Assembly: GCF_900109115.1 (NCBI RefSeq)
Contig: NZ_FNYV01000004.1
Location: 310,001 to 374,000 of the forward strand
Direction: 5' to 3'
DNA: 64,000 nt
From: Micromonospora phaseoli
Lineage (GTDB): Bacteria; Actinomycetota; Actinomycetes; Mycobacteriales; Micromonosporaceae
Shown here piece by piece: positions 27,097 to 36,020 of the stretch. Positions within the stretch are counted from its first letter, which is position 1. Each line of letters begins with the position of its first letter. Under the pieces are notes generated by a model. The model was not told the DNA's origin, searched no databases, and saw only the letters and a list, made by a program, of their open reading frames with translations. Position numbers and translations under genes: made by a program.

Positions 27097-27804
27097 ATGT
27101 GTGCACAGGTGCTGGTCGCCGACGACGATCCCCGCCAGGCCGAGGTGGTACGCCGGTATCTGACCGCCGAGGGCCACGGTGCCGTGGTGGTGCACGACGG
27201 CCGGGCGGCACTGGACACGGCCCGCCGGCTCCGGCCCGACCTGCTGGTGCTGGACGTGATGATGCCGACGATGGACGGCCTGCAGGTGTGCCAGACCCTG
27301 CGCCGGGAGTCCGACGTGCTGGTGCTGATGCTGACCGCCCGATCCACCGAGGACGATCTGCTGGTCGGGCTGGAGCTCGGCGCCGACGACTACCTGGCCA
27401 AGCCGTACAGCCCGCGCGAGTTGATGGCCCGGGTCCGCACCCTGCTGCGGCGGTCCGGCCGGGGCGCGTCGGTCCCGGCCGGGAGCGGGCCACGCCGGAT
27501 CGGCCCGATCGAGATCGACACGGCCGCGCACCAGGTGACCGTGGACGGCGTCCGGGTCGCCTGCACACGCGGCGAGTTCGCCATCCTGGCGGCGATGGCG
27601 GAGCAACCGAATCGGGTCTTCACCCGTACCCAACTGCTGCACCACACCCAGGGCATCGACCGCAGTTCCACCGAGCGGACCATCGACGTGCACGTGATGA
27701 ACCTGCGGCGCAAGATCGAGCGCGACCCGCAGCGCCCCGCCTGGCTGGTCACCGTCTTCGGCGTCGGCTACAAGCTGACCAGCGACCCGGCGACGCGGCG
27801 GTGA
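27097..27804 (+). CDS. OmpR-family response regulator
   Basis: A 235-residue two-component regulator. The receiver (1-120) has acidic pocket DDD (residues 8-10), phospho-acceptor Asp in LLVLDVMMPTMDG, Thr in LMLTARS and Lys in YLAKPYS. The winged-helix DNA-binding domain (about 135-228) includes CTRGEFAILAAMAEQPNRVF and RTIDVHVMNLRRKIE. The start ATG 27097 has no ribosome binding site. Its stop overlaps the GTG of the kinase gene. The flanking 22-bp direct repeats with 11-bp period are the expected form of its binding sites. Confidence 0.95.
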   Translation: MCAQVLVADDDPRQAEVVRRYLTAEGHGAVVVHDGRAALDTARRLRPDLLVLDVMMPTMDGLQVCQTLRRESDVLVLMLTARSTEDDLLVGLELGADDYLAKPYSPRELMARVRTLLRRSGRGASVPAGSGPRRIGPIEIDTAAHQVTVDGVRVACTRGEFAILAAMAEQPNRVFTRTQLLHHTQGIDRSSTERTIDVHVMNLRRKIERDPQRPAWLVTVFGVGYKLTSDPATRR

Positions 27805-29681
27805 GCAGCGGACGGGTGCCGATCCGGCACAGTCTGGTGACCCGGCTGCTGGTCACCTCGGTGCTGATCGCGGTGGCCGCGATCGCGGCCACCGCGTGGC
27901 TGGCCACCCGGACCGCGACCCGGGCGATCAGCCAGGAACAGGGCCGCTCGCTGGGCGAGAACACCAGCGTGTACGACATGCTGGTCGACTACGCCGCCAC
28001 CCATCCGGACTGGTCCGCGGTGCAGCCGCTCATCGCGCAGCGCGCCGTCGAGCTGGACCGCCGGATCACCCTGATGACCGTCGACCGGGTGGCGGTCATC
28101 GCCGACACGACTCCCGGCCCGTCGCTGCAGCATGCTCGCCCGGCCGCCACTGTGGATCCGCTGAACCTGGATCTCGGCCTCACCCGTGGCACCGACCGCA
28201 TCGACCACCGGGTGGTCGGCCCCTTCCGGCTGTCCGCCGCCGACCGCACCCGGCTACGCGCCGCAACCGACGAACGGCTGGCCTGCCTGCGGCGATCCGG
28301 CGTCGATGGAACGGTCGTGGAGCAGCCCAACGGCCGCTCCACAGTCGTCCTCAGCACCGCCGACCCCTTCGATCTGCTGAGCAGATGTGGTGAGCCACTC
28401 GACTCACCCACCAGGTCCGAGCAGGAGGCGCTGCGCTCGCTCGGCACGCTGGCGGGCCGCTGCCTCGACCTGGACGAGCGGACCCAACGCCTGGAGGTGC
28501 TGCCCGACTTCTCGGCGTACCTGATCGACGCTGCCCGCGACGAGGGTTCCGATCGTGAGCCCATCCGCAGCCGGGTGGACGCGGCCGGCGAGGCCCGGAT
28601 CACCAGCTGCGTGGAGAAGTCCCGGCGGACGCTGCTACAGCCGCACGTGGCCCCGGCCGTGCTGCTGTTCATCACCGCCCCGGGCAGCGACGCAGACCAG
28701 ACCACGTTCACCCTCTCCGGGGCGAACACGATCCGTATCGTCGCGGTGACCGGCGCGGTGCTGTTCGCCACGATCATCGTGACGGTGCTGGTCGGTCGCC
28801 GACTGGTCCGCCCGTTGCGGGCACTGACTGACGCCGTCGACCGGCAGCACGCCGCCCCGGTCGGCACCCCGGACGAGATCGGCCGGCTGGCCCGCGCCCT
28901 CAACGACTCGGTCCAGCGCCGAGACCGGGCCGAGGCGCAGCGCCGGGCCATGGTCAGCGACGTGGCGCACGAACTGCGTACCCCGTTGACCAACATCCGC
29001 AGCTGGTTGGAGGCGGCCCAGGACGACCTCGCCCCGACCGACACCCAACTGCTCGACCTGCTGCACGAGGAGGCGGTGCTGCTCCAGCACATCATCGACG
29101 ACCTGACCGACCTGGCCGCCGCGGACGCGGGCACGCTGCGGATCCACCCCGAGCCGACGTACGTGCGCGACGTGCTCGCCCAGGTGGTGGAGAGCCACCG
29201 GGGCACCGCACAGGTCGCCGGCATCGTGCTGACCATGCAGATCCGCGACGACCCGGTGCTGCCGGCCGATGCGGTGCGGCTGCGGCAGATCGTCGGCAAC
29301 CTGGTCTCCAACGCGATCCGCCACACCCCGCCCGGTGGTGCGGTCACCGTCGGCGCGTACCACAACACGATCACCGTCCGGGACACCGGCGTCGGTATCG
29401 CGGCCGAGAACCTGCCGAAGATCTTCGACCGGTTCTGGCGGGCGGACGGGTCACGCAACCGGGCGACCGGCGGCAGCGGCCTGGGGCTGGCGATCACCCA
29501 GCACCTGGTCCGGGCACACGGCGGCACCCTGACGGTGCGGAGCGCCCCCGGCGAGGGCAGCCTCTTCACCATCTGGCTACCGGGTGCCGAGGTGGCGGGG
29601 GCGTCCGGCACGGCCGTGTCACAGGTCGGCGGCGGGCGGTGTCTGAATGGGCGACACCCCACAGGCGAGGAGGAGACATGA
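27801..29681 (+). CDS. Sensor histidine kinase with large extracytoplasmic domain
   Basis: A 626-residue kinase. TM1 is about residues 15-35 (LLVTSVLIAVAAIAATAWLA), the sensor domain about 40-310, and TM2 IVAVTGAVLFATIIVTVLVG. A HAMP segment is followed by the DHp helix with MVSDVAHELRTPLTNIRSWL and an HATPase domain with LVSNAIRHTPPGG, VRDTGVGIAAENLPKIFDRF and GGSGLGLAIT. The sensor domain contains CLRRSG, LLSRCGEP, GRCLDL and TSCVEKS, four Cys that could form disulfides; the ligand is unknown. GTG 27801 overlaps the regulator stop. The last 30 bases contain the ribosome binding site of the next gene, and an ECF41-type promoter overlaps its 3' end. Confidence 0.93.
   Translation: MSSGRVPIRHSLVTRLLVTSVLIAVAAIAATAWLATRTATRAISQEQGRSLGENTSVYDMLVDYAATHPDWSAVQPLIAQRAVELDRRITLMTVDRVAVIADTTPGPSLQHARPAATVDPLNLDLGLTRGTDRIDHRVVGPFRLSAADRTRLRAATDERLACLRRSGVDGTVVEQPNGRSTVVLSTADPFDLLSRCGEPLDSPTRSEQEALRSLGTLAGRCLDLDERTQRLEVLPDFSAYLIDAARDEGSDREPIRSRVDAAGEARITSCVEKSRRTLLQPHVAPAVLLFITAPGSDADQTTFTLSGANTIRIVAVTGAVLFATIIVTVLVGRRLVRPLRALTDAVDRQHAAPVGTPDEIGRLARALNDSVQRRDRAEAQRRAMVSDVAHELRTPLTNIRSWLEAAQDDLAPTDTQLLDLLHEEAVLLQHIIDDLTDLAAADAGTLRIHPEPTYVRDVLAQVVESHRGTAQVAGIVLTMQIRDDPVLPADAVRLRQIVGNLVSNAIRHTPPGGAVTVGAYHNTITVRDTGVGIAAENLPKIFDRFWRADGSRNRATGGSGLGLAITQHLVRAHGGTLTVRSAPGEGSLFTIWLPGAEVAGASGTAVSQVGGGRCLNGRHPTGEEET
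29617..29643 (+). promoter_or_regulatory. ECF41-type promoter inside the end of the kinase gene
   Basis: TGTCACA (29617-29623) is identical to the -35 consensus reported for ECF41 sigma factors. After exactly 16 bases TGTC (29640-29643) differs at one base from the CGTC -10 consensus. It precedes the carboxymuconolactone decarboxylase gene and the ECF41 gene, as expected for autoregulation. Confidence 0.55.
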
Positions 29682-30268
29682 GTAGCAGCACCCGGATCCC
29701 CAAGGCCGAGATCACCGGCGTCTACGGCGCCCTGCTGAAGAGGTTCAGCAGGAAGATGTTGGGCCAGGTGCCCGAGCCTCTCGGGGTGATGTGGCACCAC
29801 CGGCCGGTGCTCAACGCCAGTTTCAGCCTCGGCCGCAAGGCCAAGAAGTGGGACAAGTGCGACAAGGACCTGAAGTCCTACGCCCACCTGGCGGCGGTGT
29901 CGATGATCGGCTGTTCGTTCTGCCTCGACCTGGGCTACTTCCAGGCCAACAACGAGGGGCTCGACCTGACCAAGGCGCGCGAGGTGCCGCGGTGGCGCGA
30001 GTCGGACGTCTTCACGCCGCTGGAACGCGACGTGCTGACGTACGCCGAGGCGATGTCGCAGACCCCACCGACGGTCACCGACGAGCTTTCCGCCCGACTG
30101 CTCACGCAGCTCGGTGCCCCGGCGATGATCGAACTCACCTCGTGGATCGCGTTCGCGAACCTGGCCGCGCGGACCAACGTCGCGCTCGGCATCGAGGCAC
30201 AGGGATTCGCGGCGGCGTGCGGCCTGCCGCCCCAGGCGAAGCCGAGCCGCGTACCGTCGCAGGCATGA
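29678..30268 (+). CDS. Carboxymuconolactone decarboxylase family (AhpD-like) protein
   Basis: A 196-residue helical protein of the CMD/AhpD family, whose members act as gamma-carboxymuconolactone decarboxylases or as thiol-dependent peroxidase partners. The redox centre would be VSMIGCSFCLDLGYFQ, a CxxC motif, which points to the AhpD-like redox type. The C-terminal helix WIAFANLAARTNVALGI is typical. The start ATG 29678 has GAGGAGG upstream and overlaps the kinase stop; its own stop overlaps the ECF gene start. CMD genes are the commonest partners of ECF41 sigma factors, so this is the probable target gene. Confidence 0.9.
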   Translation: MSSSTRIPKAEITGVYGALLKRFSRKMLGQVPEPLGVMWHHRPVLNASFSLGRKAKKWDKCDKDLKSYAHLAAVSMIGCSFCLDLGYFQANNEGLDLTKAREVPRWRESDVFTPLERDVLTYAEAMSQTPPTVTDELSARLLTQLGAPAMIELTSWIAFANLAARTNVALGIEAQGFAAACGLPPQAKPSRVPSQA

Positions 30269-31143
30269 CCGGCGACCCGTTCGTCGCGCACCGCAGCCTG
30301 CTCTTCACGGCCGCGTACGAGATGCTCGGCTCCGCCGCCGACGCCGAGGACGTCGTGCAGGAGACCTGGCTGCGGTGGGCGGACCTCGACGCCCAGGCCC
30401 GGTCCGAGGTCCGCGACCCGCGCGCCTACCTGGTACGGATCGTCACCCGCCAGGCGCTCAACCGGCTGCGCACGCTGGCCCGCCGACGCGAGGAGTACGT
30501 CGGCGAGTGGCTCCCCGAACCGCTGCTGACCAGCCCCGACGTCGCCGAGGACGTGGAGCTGGCGGAGAGCGTCTCGTTCGCGATGCTGACCGTGCTGGAA
30601 ACCCTGGGCCACACCGAACGGGCGGTGTTCGTGCTGCGCGAGGTCTTCGACACTCCGTACGACGAGATCGCAACGGCCGTCGGCAAGACGCCGATGGCGG
30701 TCCGGCAGATCGCCCACCGCGCCCGGGAGCACGTGGCCGCGCGCCGCCCGCGTAAACAGGTCAGCCGGGCCGAGCAGGAGGCCGTGGTGGCCCGGTTCCT
30801 GTCCGCCGTTCGCGGCGGTGACCTGCAACAGTTGCTGGACGTGCTCGCGCCCGACGTGGTCGTGATCGCCGACGGTGGCGGCTTCGTCCCCGCGTCCCGC
30901 CGCCCGGTCGAGGGTGCCCGCCGGGTCGCCCCGCTGCTGGGCAAGCTGGCCACGATGGACGTCACCTTCGAGGCGATACCGATGTGGCTCAACGGTGGGC
31001 CGGCTGTCCGGCTCGACCTCGACGGCGAACTGACCGCCGTGGCCAGCCTGGTCATCACCGACGGCCGGATCAGCCGGCTGTACGCGGTCGCCAACCCGCA
31101 GAAGCTGGCCCGCCTCGACCAGGAGACCCGCCTCAGCCGCTGA
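30265..31143 (+). CDS. ECF41-type (SigJ-like) sigma factor with SnoaL-like C-terminal domain
   Basis: A 292-residue extracytoplasmic-function sigma factor. Region 2 is AYEMLGSAADAEDVVQETWLRW and region 4 is LETLGHTERAVFVLREVFD plus YDEIATAVGKTPMAVRQIAH. The linker has WLPEPL, and a C-terminal SnoaL-like domain (about 175-290) carries DGGGFVPASRRPVEG and the ending AVANPQKLARL, close to the NPDKL motif of ECF41. That domain, instead of a separate anti-sigma factor, controls activity in this group. ATG 30265 overlaps the CMD stop. The upstream promoter at 29617 fits its own specificity. Confidence 0.93.
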   Translation: MTGDPFVAHRSLLFTAAYEMLGSAADAEDVVQETWLRWADLDAQARSEVRDPRAYLVRIVTRQALNRLRTLARRREEYVGEWLPEPLLTSPDVAEDVELAESVSFAMLTVLETLGHTERAVFVLREVFDTPYDEIATAVGKTPMAVRQIAHRAREHVAARRPRKQVSRAEQEAVVARFLSAVRGGDLQQLLDVLAPDVVVIADGGGFVPASRRPVEGARRVAPLLGKLATMDVTFEAIPMWLNGGPAVRLDLDGELTAVASLVITDGRISRLYAVANPQKLARLDQETRLSR

Positions 31144-31156
31144 CGACGCACCCGTG

Positions 31157-31189
31157 CACCGCCAGGTCGGGTGGCCCGACCTGGCGGTG
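31157..31189. terminator. Bidirectional hairpin between ECF41 and epoxide hydrolase genes
   Basis: CACCGCCAGGTCGGG (31157-31171) pairs perfectly with 31175-31189 around a TGG loop, between convergent genes. Confidence 0.8.
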
Positions 31190-31196
31190 ACTCATC

Positions 31197-32423
31197 TCAA
31201 CGCAGCGACCGGAAGGCAGCGCGAAGCTCGTCGGAGAAGAGCTGCGGCTGTTCCCAGGCCGCGAAGTGCCCGCCGCGGTCGAGCCGGTTGTAGTGGATGA
31301 GATTCGGATACGCCTGCTCCGCCCAGCTCTTCGGGGCCTCGAAGAGCTCGTCGGGGAAGACGCTCACGGCAGCCGGCACCGAGACGCCCTTGGCGGCGAA
31401 GAAGGAGAGCTTGTTCTCCGCATAGAGGCGAGCCGAGGAGACGCCAGTGTTGGTCAACCAGTAGAACGTGACGTTGTCGAGAACATCGTCCCGGGTGAGG
31501 CCGCGGGGCTGCCCGGCGAAGACCTGGGAGATCAACTCCAGGCTCCGCACGTCGTGGTCGAGCATGAAGGCGGCCAGGCCGACCGGCGAATCCGCCAAGG
31601 CGGTCAGCGTCTGCGGGCGCGTGGTCATGATCAGGGCGTACGCGGAGTGCTTCCAGAAGAAGTCGATCTCCTCGCACGCCCGTTTCTCGTCGGCCGACAG
31701 GTTGGCGGGCAGCGAATCGAGTGGCGTGTTGACACCGGTGATGCCGCACTGCAACAGAGCGTCGATGTCGGGCGGTACCACGCACGGCATGTTGGAGTGG
31801 ATGCCCAGCAGCTCCGGCGGCGCCTGCACACCGAGCATGTCCGTGACGAGCGCGCCCCAGTCACCGCCCTGCGCCACGAATCCCGAGTACCCGAGGCGTT
31901 TCATCAGCTCGGTCCAGGCGCGCGCGATCTGCTCAGGTCCCCATCCGGGCCGGCTCGGCTTGCCCGAGAAGCCGTAGCCGGGCAACGACGGAATCACCAG
32001 GTGGAAGGCGTCCGACGCGTCCGCGCCATGGGCCGTGGGATCGGTGAGCGGACCGACGATCTTCAACTGCTCGATGACCGAGCCGGGCCACCCGTGCGTG
32101 ACGACGAGTGGCAGCGCGTCCTCATGCTTGGAACGAACGTGGATGAAGTGGATGTCCAGCCCGTCGATCTCGGTCACGAACTGCGGCAGGGCATTGAGCT
32201 TCGCCTCGACCCGGCGCCAGTCGTACTCGTTCTCCCAGTAGCGGGCCAGCGCCTGGCTCGTCGCGAGCGGCACGCCCTGCGACTGATCGTCGACGGTCTC
32301 CCGGTCGGGCCAACGGGTCGCCGCGATGCGCCTGCGCAGCGCCTCCAGATCCGCCTCGGGGATCTTCACCTTGAACGGTCGGATATCGGCGGTGCGTACC
32401 ATCGTCTCGGTCTTGACAGCCAC
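31197..32423 (-). CDS. Epoxide hydrolase (EPHN N-terminal type)
   Basis: A 408-residue alpha/beta-hydrolase of the microsomal epoxide hydrolase group. The EPHN segment (about 10-115) includes RRRIAATRWPD and LARYWENEYDWRRVEAKLNA. The catalytic domain has HGWPGSVIEQLKIV (oxyanion loop), LPGYGFSGKP, the nucleophile elbow AQGGDWGALVTDM with Asp, a lid Tyr in VTFYWLTNTGVSSARLYAEN and the catalytic His in RGGHFAAWEQP. GTG 32423 is chosen because GGAGGAGG lies four to five bases upstream. msrA lies 32 bases upstream on the same strand. The substrate is unknown. Confidence 0.9.
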   Translation of the reverse strand: MAVKTETMVRTADIRPFKVKIPEADLEALRRRIAATRWPDRETVDDQSQGVPLATSQALARYWENEYDWRRVEAKLNALPQFVTEIDGLDIHFIHVRSKHEDALPLVVTHGWPGSVIEQLKIVGPLTDPTAHGADASDAFHLVIPSLPGYGFSGKPSRPGWGPEQIARAWTELMKRLGYSGFVAQGGDWGALVTDMLGVQAPPELLGIHSNMPCVVPPDIDALLQCGITGVNTPLDSLPANLSADEKRACEEIDFFWKHSAYALIMTTRPQTLTALADSPVGLAAFMLDHDVRSLELISQVFAGQPRGLTRDDVLDNVTFYWLTNTGVSSARLYAENKLSFFAAKGVSVPAAVSVFPDELFEAPKSWAEQAYPNLIHYNRLDRGGHFAAWEQPQLFSDELRAAFRSLR

Positions 32424-32455
32424 GTTGCCTCCTCCTGATCGAATTCGGCCAAGCG

Positions 32456-32974
32456 CTATGCATCGGTCCTCGATCGCCGGGGGAGCTTCCAGTCGGGGCG
32501 CACGAAGTGGCAGGTGTACCCCCCCGGATTGCGCTCCAGGTAGTCCTGGTGCTCCGGCTCGGCCTCCCAGAAGGGGCCGGCCGGGCTGACCTCGGTGACC
32601 ACCTTGCCGGGCCACAGGCCGGACGCGTCGACGTCGGCGATGGTGTCCTCGGCGACCTGCCGCTGCCGGTCGTCCTGGTAGAAGATGGCGGACCGGTAGC
32701 TGACTCCCACGTCGTTGCCCTGACGGTCCCTGGTCGTCGGGTCGTGGACCTGGAAGAAGAACTCCAGAAGATCGCGGTACGAGACCTGCTCGGGGTCGTA
32801 GACGATCTCGATCGCCTCGGCGTGGGAACCATGGTTCCGGTACGTCGCGTTCGCCACGTCACCGCCGGTGTAACCGACCCGGGTGGCGAGCACGCCGGGG
32901 CGTTTCCTGATCAGATCCTGCATCCCCCAGAAGCAGCCGCCGGCCAGAATCGCCCGCTCGGTCGTGTCGGCCAT
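32456..32974 (-). CDS. msrA: Peptide-methionine (S)-S-oxide reductase
   Basis: Repairs methionine-S-sulfoxide in proteins. The 172-residue chain has the catalytic [14 protein letters not shown] (Cys14), [32 protein letters not shown] and [21 protein letters not shown], all diagnostic. The recycling Cys is probably [11 protein letters not shown] near the C-terminus. The start is ATG 32974. An epoxide hydrolase gene follows closely and may be co-transcribed. Confidence 0.95.
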   Translation of the reverse strand: MADTTERAILAGGCFWGMQDLIRKRPGVLATRVGYTGGDVANATYRNHGSHAEAIEIVYDPEQVSYRDLLEFFFQVHDPTTRDRQGNDVGVSYRSAIFYQDDRQRQVAEDTIADVDASGLWPGKVVTEVSPAGPFWEAEPEHQDYLERNPGGYTCHFVRPDWKLPRRSRTDA

Positions 32975-33222
32975 CGCTCCCCCTCACGTCGGCAACGACC
33001 CCCGCCCCCGGCTACTGGTCCAGGTCAGGATCGGCGTCCCGCGCGATTACCCGTCGAGCAGCAGCTGAACCTCGACCTGCCCGCCGCCGCGCTCAGCCCC
33101 GCCTCCGGAGTCCGAAGCGTGCGTAGTCCTCCTGCCGGCTGGGAGGTGCACATCGCCACGACGGCGAAGCCGGCACCCGTCCGGTGCCATGTCCGCAACG
33201 AGCCCGTCATGGTCGCGCCCGC

Positions 33223-33813
33223 CTACGCCGCGGACTGGGGAGTCGCCATCGTCGTGCCGCCCCGCAGGCCGGCCAACGCGCCGCTCCAGGCCACCAACTG
33301 GTCGAGCATCGTGTTCACCGCGCCCTCCTGATGCGGACCGGGCTTGAAGACGGCAAAGTTCTCGAAGTCGGTGAACAGCGACAGCGCCACCTGCGCCCGT
33401 ACGTCCGCCATCTGCAACTCGGCCACCACCAGGCGCAGATGTTCCACCGCGCGGGCACCACCGACGCTGCCGTAGCTGACGAACCCGGCCGCCTTGTTGT
33501 TCCACTCGGCGTAGAGGAAGTCGATGGCGTTCTTCAGCACCCCGGAGGTGGAGTGGTTGTACTCCGGCGTCACGAAGACGTACCCGTCGTAGGAGGCGAT
33601 CTTCTCGGCCCAACGCAGCGTGTGAGGCTGGGTGTACTGCCCGAGAGACGGCGGCGTCATCTCGTCGAGATGCGGCAGGTTGAAGTCCTGGAGATCCACG
33701 AGTTCGTACTCCGCGTCGACCCGCTTCGCGGCGATCTCGTGCACCCAGCGGGCCACCGCCTCGCCGTGACGCCCCGGACGGGTACTGCCGATGATGATGC
33801 CGATCCTGGTCAT
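33223..33813 (-). CDS. NADPH-dependent FMN reductase family protein
   Basis: A 196-residue flavodoxin-like reductase. The phosphate-binding loop IIIGSTRPGRHGEAVARWV is at the N-terminus, and the flavin-stacking segment VFVTPEYNHSTSGVLKNAID (about 75-95) is the family hallmark; SYGSVGGARAVEHLR follows. Such enzymes reduce FMN, quinones or azo dyes. ATG 33813 is preferred to the ATG two codons upstream because AGGGA then lies six bases away. The 248 bases downstream to msrA hold no supported gene. Confidence 0.9.
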   Translation of the reverse strand: MTRIGIIIGSTRPGRHGEAVARWVHEIAAKRVDAEYELVDLQDFNLPHLDEMTPPSLGQYTQPHTLRWAEKIASYDGYVFVTPEYNHSTSGVLKNAIDFLYAEWNNKAAGFVSYGSVGGARAVEHLRLVVAELQMADVRAQVALSLFTDFENFAVFKPGPHQEGAVNTMLDQLVAWSGALAGLRGGTTMATPQSAA

Positions 33814-33918
33814 CCACATTCCCTTTCGGTCCCCGGTGTGCGTGAACCGTCGGCGGTTACCCCGGCTGCGGCGCTTCGAACGGCCCCGCCGCACTCGGCG
33901 AACTTTCCTGGCGGTGTC

Positions 33919-34818
33919 CTACCGCGTGTGCGCGGGGCTGGCCGCCTCGCGCAGCGCGGCGACCGTGGTGCGCACCGCCGGGGTGTGTTCGACGGCGTCG
34001 TGCACCACCACGTGGATCGACCGGATCGGCGTCGGGCGGACCACCCGGGCATGGGTCACGCCATCCGGCAGGTTTGCCGCGCCGAGTGCGGGTAGCACCG
34101 TGAGGCCGATACCAGCCGCGACGAAGGCGAGCGCCGTCCGGTAGTCGTGCGCCTCGACGCGGAAGGCCGGGCTGAATCCGGCGGCGGTGCAGGCTTCGAG
34201 GAGCTTGGCGCGGCACCAGCCACGGGCGAAGTCATTGTCGATCCAGCGCTCGTCGGCGAGATCGGCCAGGTCCACCTCCTCGCGGCCGGCAAGGCGGTGC
34301 CCGGCGGGCAGCACGGCCACGTAAGGGTCGTCGAGGAGGTGGTGGGCGGTGAAGCCCGAACCGGGGTCGAAGTCGGAGCCCGCCACGACCACCTGGACGT
34401 CGGCGCGCTCCTCCCGACTGTCCGGGATGTGCTCCCGCAGTTGCAGGTCGAGCCGGACACCGGGGAGTTCGCTGAGGATGCGCCGCACCACCAGCGGCAT
34501 CCACGCCGCGCCCACCGACGCGAAGTACGCGACGGACAGTGCACCGGTACGGCCGGTGCGCAGGTCCGCGATCAGCGACTCGGCCGCACCGACCCGGGCG
34601 AGCACCCGGTCCGCTTCGGCGGCGAGGGCGTGGCCGGCGGCCGTGGGGCGCAGGCCGCGACCCGCCCGGGCGAGGAGGGTGAGGCCCGTCTCGCGCTGCA
34701 ATGCGGTGAGGTGCTGGCTGACGGCGGAGGGGGTGTAGCCGAGGTTGGCGGCGGCGGCCTGGACCGATCCGGACGCCACGACGGAACGGAAGACCCGGAG
34801 GCGGTGAACGTCAAGCAC
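33919..34818 (-). CDS. LysR-family transcriptional regulator
   Basis: A 299-residue regulator: winged HTH at the N-terminus (LRVFRSVVASGSVQAAAANL, GYTPSAVSQHLTALQRE), then a periplasmic-binding-protein-like effector domain from about residue 85 (GALSVAYFASVGAAWMPLVV to LTVLPALGAANLPDGV). GTG 34818 (VLDVHRLRVF) is preferred to an upstream GTG at 34836 because family members begin about there. It is divergent from the EamA transporter gene with an 82-bp gap, the usual arrangement for a LysR regulator and its target. The effector is unknown. Confidence 0.9.
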   Translation of the reverse strand: MLDVHRLRVFRSVVASGSVQAAAANLGYTPSAVSQHLTALQRETGLTLLARAGRGLRPTAAGHALAAEADRVLARVGAAESLIADLRTGRTGALSVAYFASVGAAWMPLVVRRILSELPGVRLDLQLREHIPDSREERADVQVVVAGSDFDPGSGFTAHHLLDDPYVAVLPAGHRLAGREEVDLADLADERWIDNDFARGWCRAKLLEACTAAGFSPAFRVEAHDYRTALAFVAAGIGLTVLPALGAANLPDGVTHARVVRPTPIRSIHVVVHDAVEHTPAVRTTVAALREAASPAHTR

Positions 34819-34881
34819 ACCACAACCGTAAAGCACGGCTTAATCGTGGTGAAGAAACAATCACTGGTGCTGAATCTTCAG

Positions 34882-34900
34882 GCGATCGAGAATCGATCGC
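34882..34900. promoter_or_regulatory. Perfect palindrome abutting the start codon of the EamA gene
   Basis: GCGATCGA-GAA-TCGATCGC, 8-bp arms with a 3-base spacer, ends directly at the ATG 34901, where a ribosome binding site would be expected. It could be a repressor site overlapping the start of a leaderless message, or an RNA hairpin that hides the start. Confidence 0.45.
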
Positions 34901-35911
34901 ATGACCAGTCCCTCGATCACCGAACCTACCGCCCCGACCCGGGCTGCCACCGAGGGCTCCCGCGCGGCGGCGTACCCCCTGCGCGACGCGCGGCCTCGCT
35001 CCTGGCCGATTCTCGCCGCCGCCGGGACCACGGTGTTCCTGTGGGCCTCGGCCTTCGTCGGCATCCGCTTCGCCGGGCACGACTACTCTCCCGGCGCCAT
35101 GGCGCTGGGCCGCATGGTGGCGGCGTCGACCGCGCTGAGCGCGTTCGTCGCGTTCACCACCGGCGTCCGGCGCGCCCGGACACAGCGCACAGTGCCGAGG
35201 CAGGGCAACCTGGCCGCCCGCCAGACTCTCCTGCCCCGGGGCGGCACCCTGGGGCTCGTCGCGCTCTGGGGCGTGGCCTGGTTCGGCGGGTACAACGTGG
35301 CGCTCAACGCCGCCGAGCGGCTGGTCGACGCCGGGACCGCGGCACTGCTGGTGTCGGTTGCGCCCATCCTCGTCGCGGTGGCCGCGATCCTCGTCCTCGG
35401 CGAGCGGCTCACCGGCCGGCTCGGCGTCGGGGTGGCGATCGCCTTCGCGGGCGTGACCCTGATCGCGGCCGGCGGCTTCACCGGGCACGCCGACAAGGTG
35501 GGCGTCGCGCTGGCGGTGCTGTCCGCCGTGCTGTACGCCTTCGGCGTACTGCTCCAGAAGCGCCTCCTGGCCCGGGTGGACGCCGTGACCATGACATGGC
35601 TCGGCGCGCTGGCCGGGACCGCGGCCCTGCTGCCGTTCGCGCCCACCCTTGTCGCCCAGCTCGCCGCGGCCCCACTGCCGGCCACCCTGGGCGTGCTGTT
35701 CCTGGGCGTGTTCCCGACTGCGATCGGCTTCCTCACCTGGGGCTACGTCCTGTCCCGCTGGACGGCGGGGCGCACCACCGCCGCGACCTACCTGGTGCCA
35801 CCGGTGGCCGTGCTGCTGTCCTGGACGCTGCTGGGCGAGGTACCGGCACCACTCGCCCTGCTGGGCGGTGCGCTCTGCCTGACCGGCGTGGTGTTCGCGA
35901 CGCGCCGCTGA
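34901..35911 (+). CDS. EamA/DMT-family transporter
   Basis: A 336-residue inner-membrane exporter of the drug/metabolite transporter superfamily with ten predicted helices in two EamA halves. The first half includes TTVFLWASAFVGIRFAG and ALWGVAWFGGYNVALNAAER; the second includes VALAVLSAVLYAFGVLLQKR, FLGVFPTAIGFLTWGYVL and AATYLVPPVAVLLSWTLLGE. Substrates of such carriers are usually metabolites or amino acids. ATG 34901 has no ribosome binding site, and a palindrome abuts it. It is divergent from a LysR regulator that probably controls it. Confidence 0.9.
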   Translation: MTSPSITEPTAPTRAATEGSRAAAYPLRDARPRSWPILAAAGTTVFLWASAFVGIRFAGHDYSPGAMALGRMVAASTALSAFVAFTTGVRRARTQRTVPRQGNLAARQTLLPRGGTLGLVALWGVAWFGGYNVALNAAERLVDAGTAALLVSVAPILVAVAAILVLGERLTGRLGVGVAIAFAGVTLIAAGGFTGHADKVGVALAVLSAVLYAFGVLLQKRLLARVDAVTMTWLGALAGTAALLPFAPTLVAQLAAAPLPATLGVLFLGVFPTAIGFLTWGYVLSRWTAGRTTAATYLVPPVAVLLSWTLLGEVPAPLALLGGALCLTGVVFATRR

Positions 35912-36020
35912 TGTCGGGCGTCCTGCGAGTCAGGTCACGGATGCGGTGGTGCAGTTTGCCGGTTGGTCAGGTGCAGGGCGCGGTGGTGTGCGGCTACGGG
36001 GTGCAGAAGCACGTGTGGTG

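Noticed and set aside
32975..33222. Possible small gene between the FMN reductase gene and msrA
   Set aside because: Several 60-residue frames exist on both strands, but none has a start signal or protein-like composition.
34819..34881. LysR T-N11-A operator in the LysR/EamA gap
   Set aside because: CTTAATCGTGGTGAAG has weakly symmetric ends, but the match is too loose to report as a feature.
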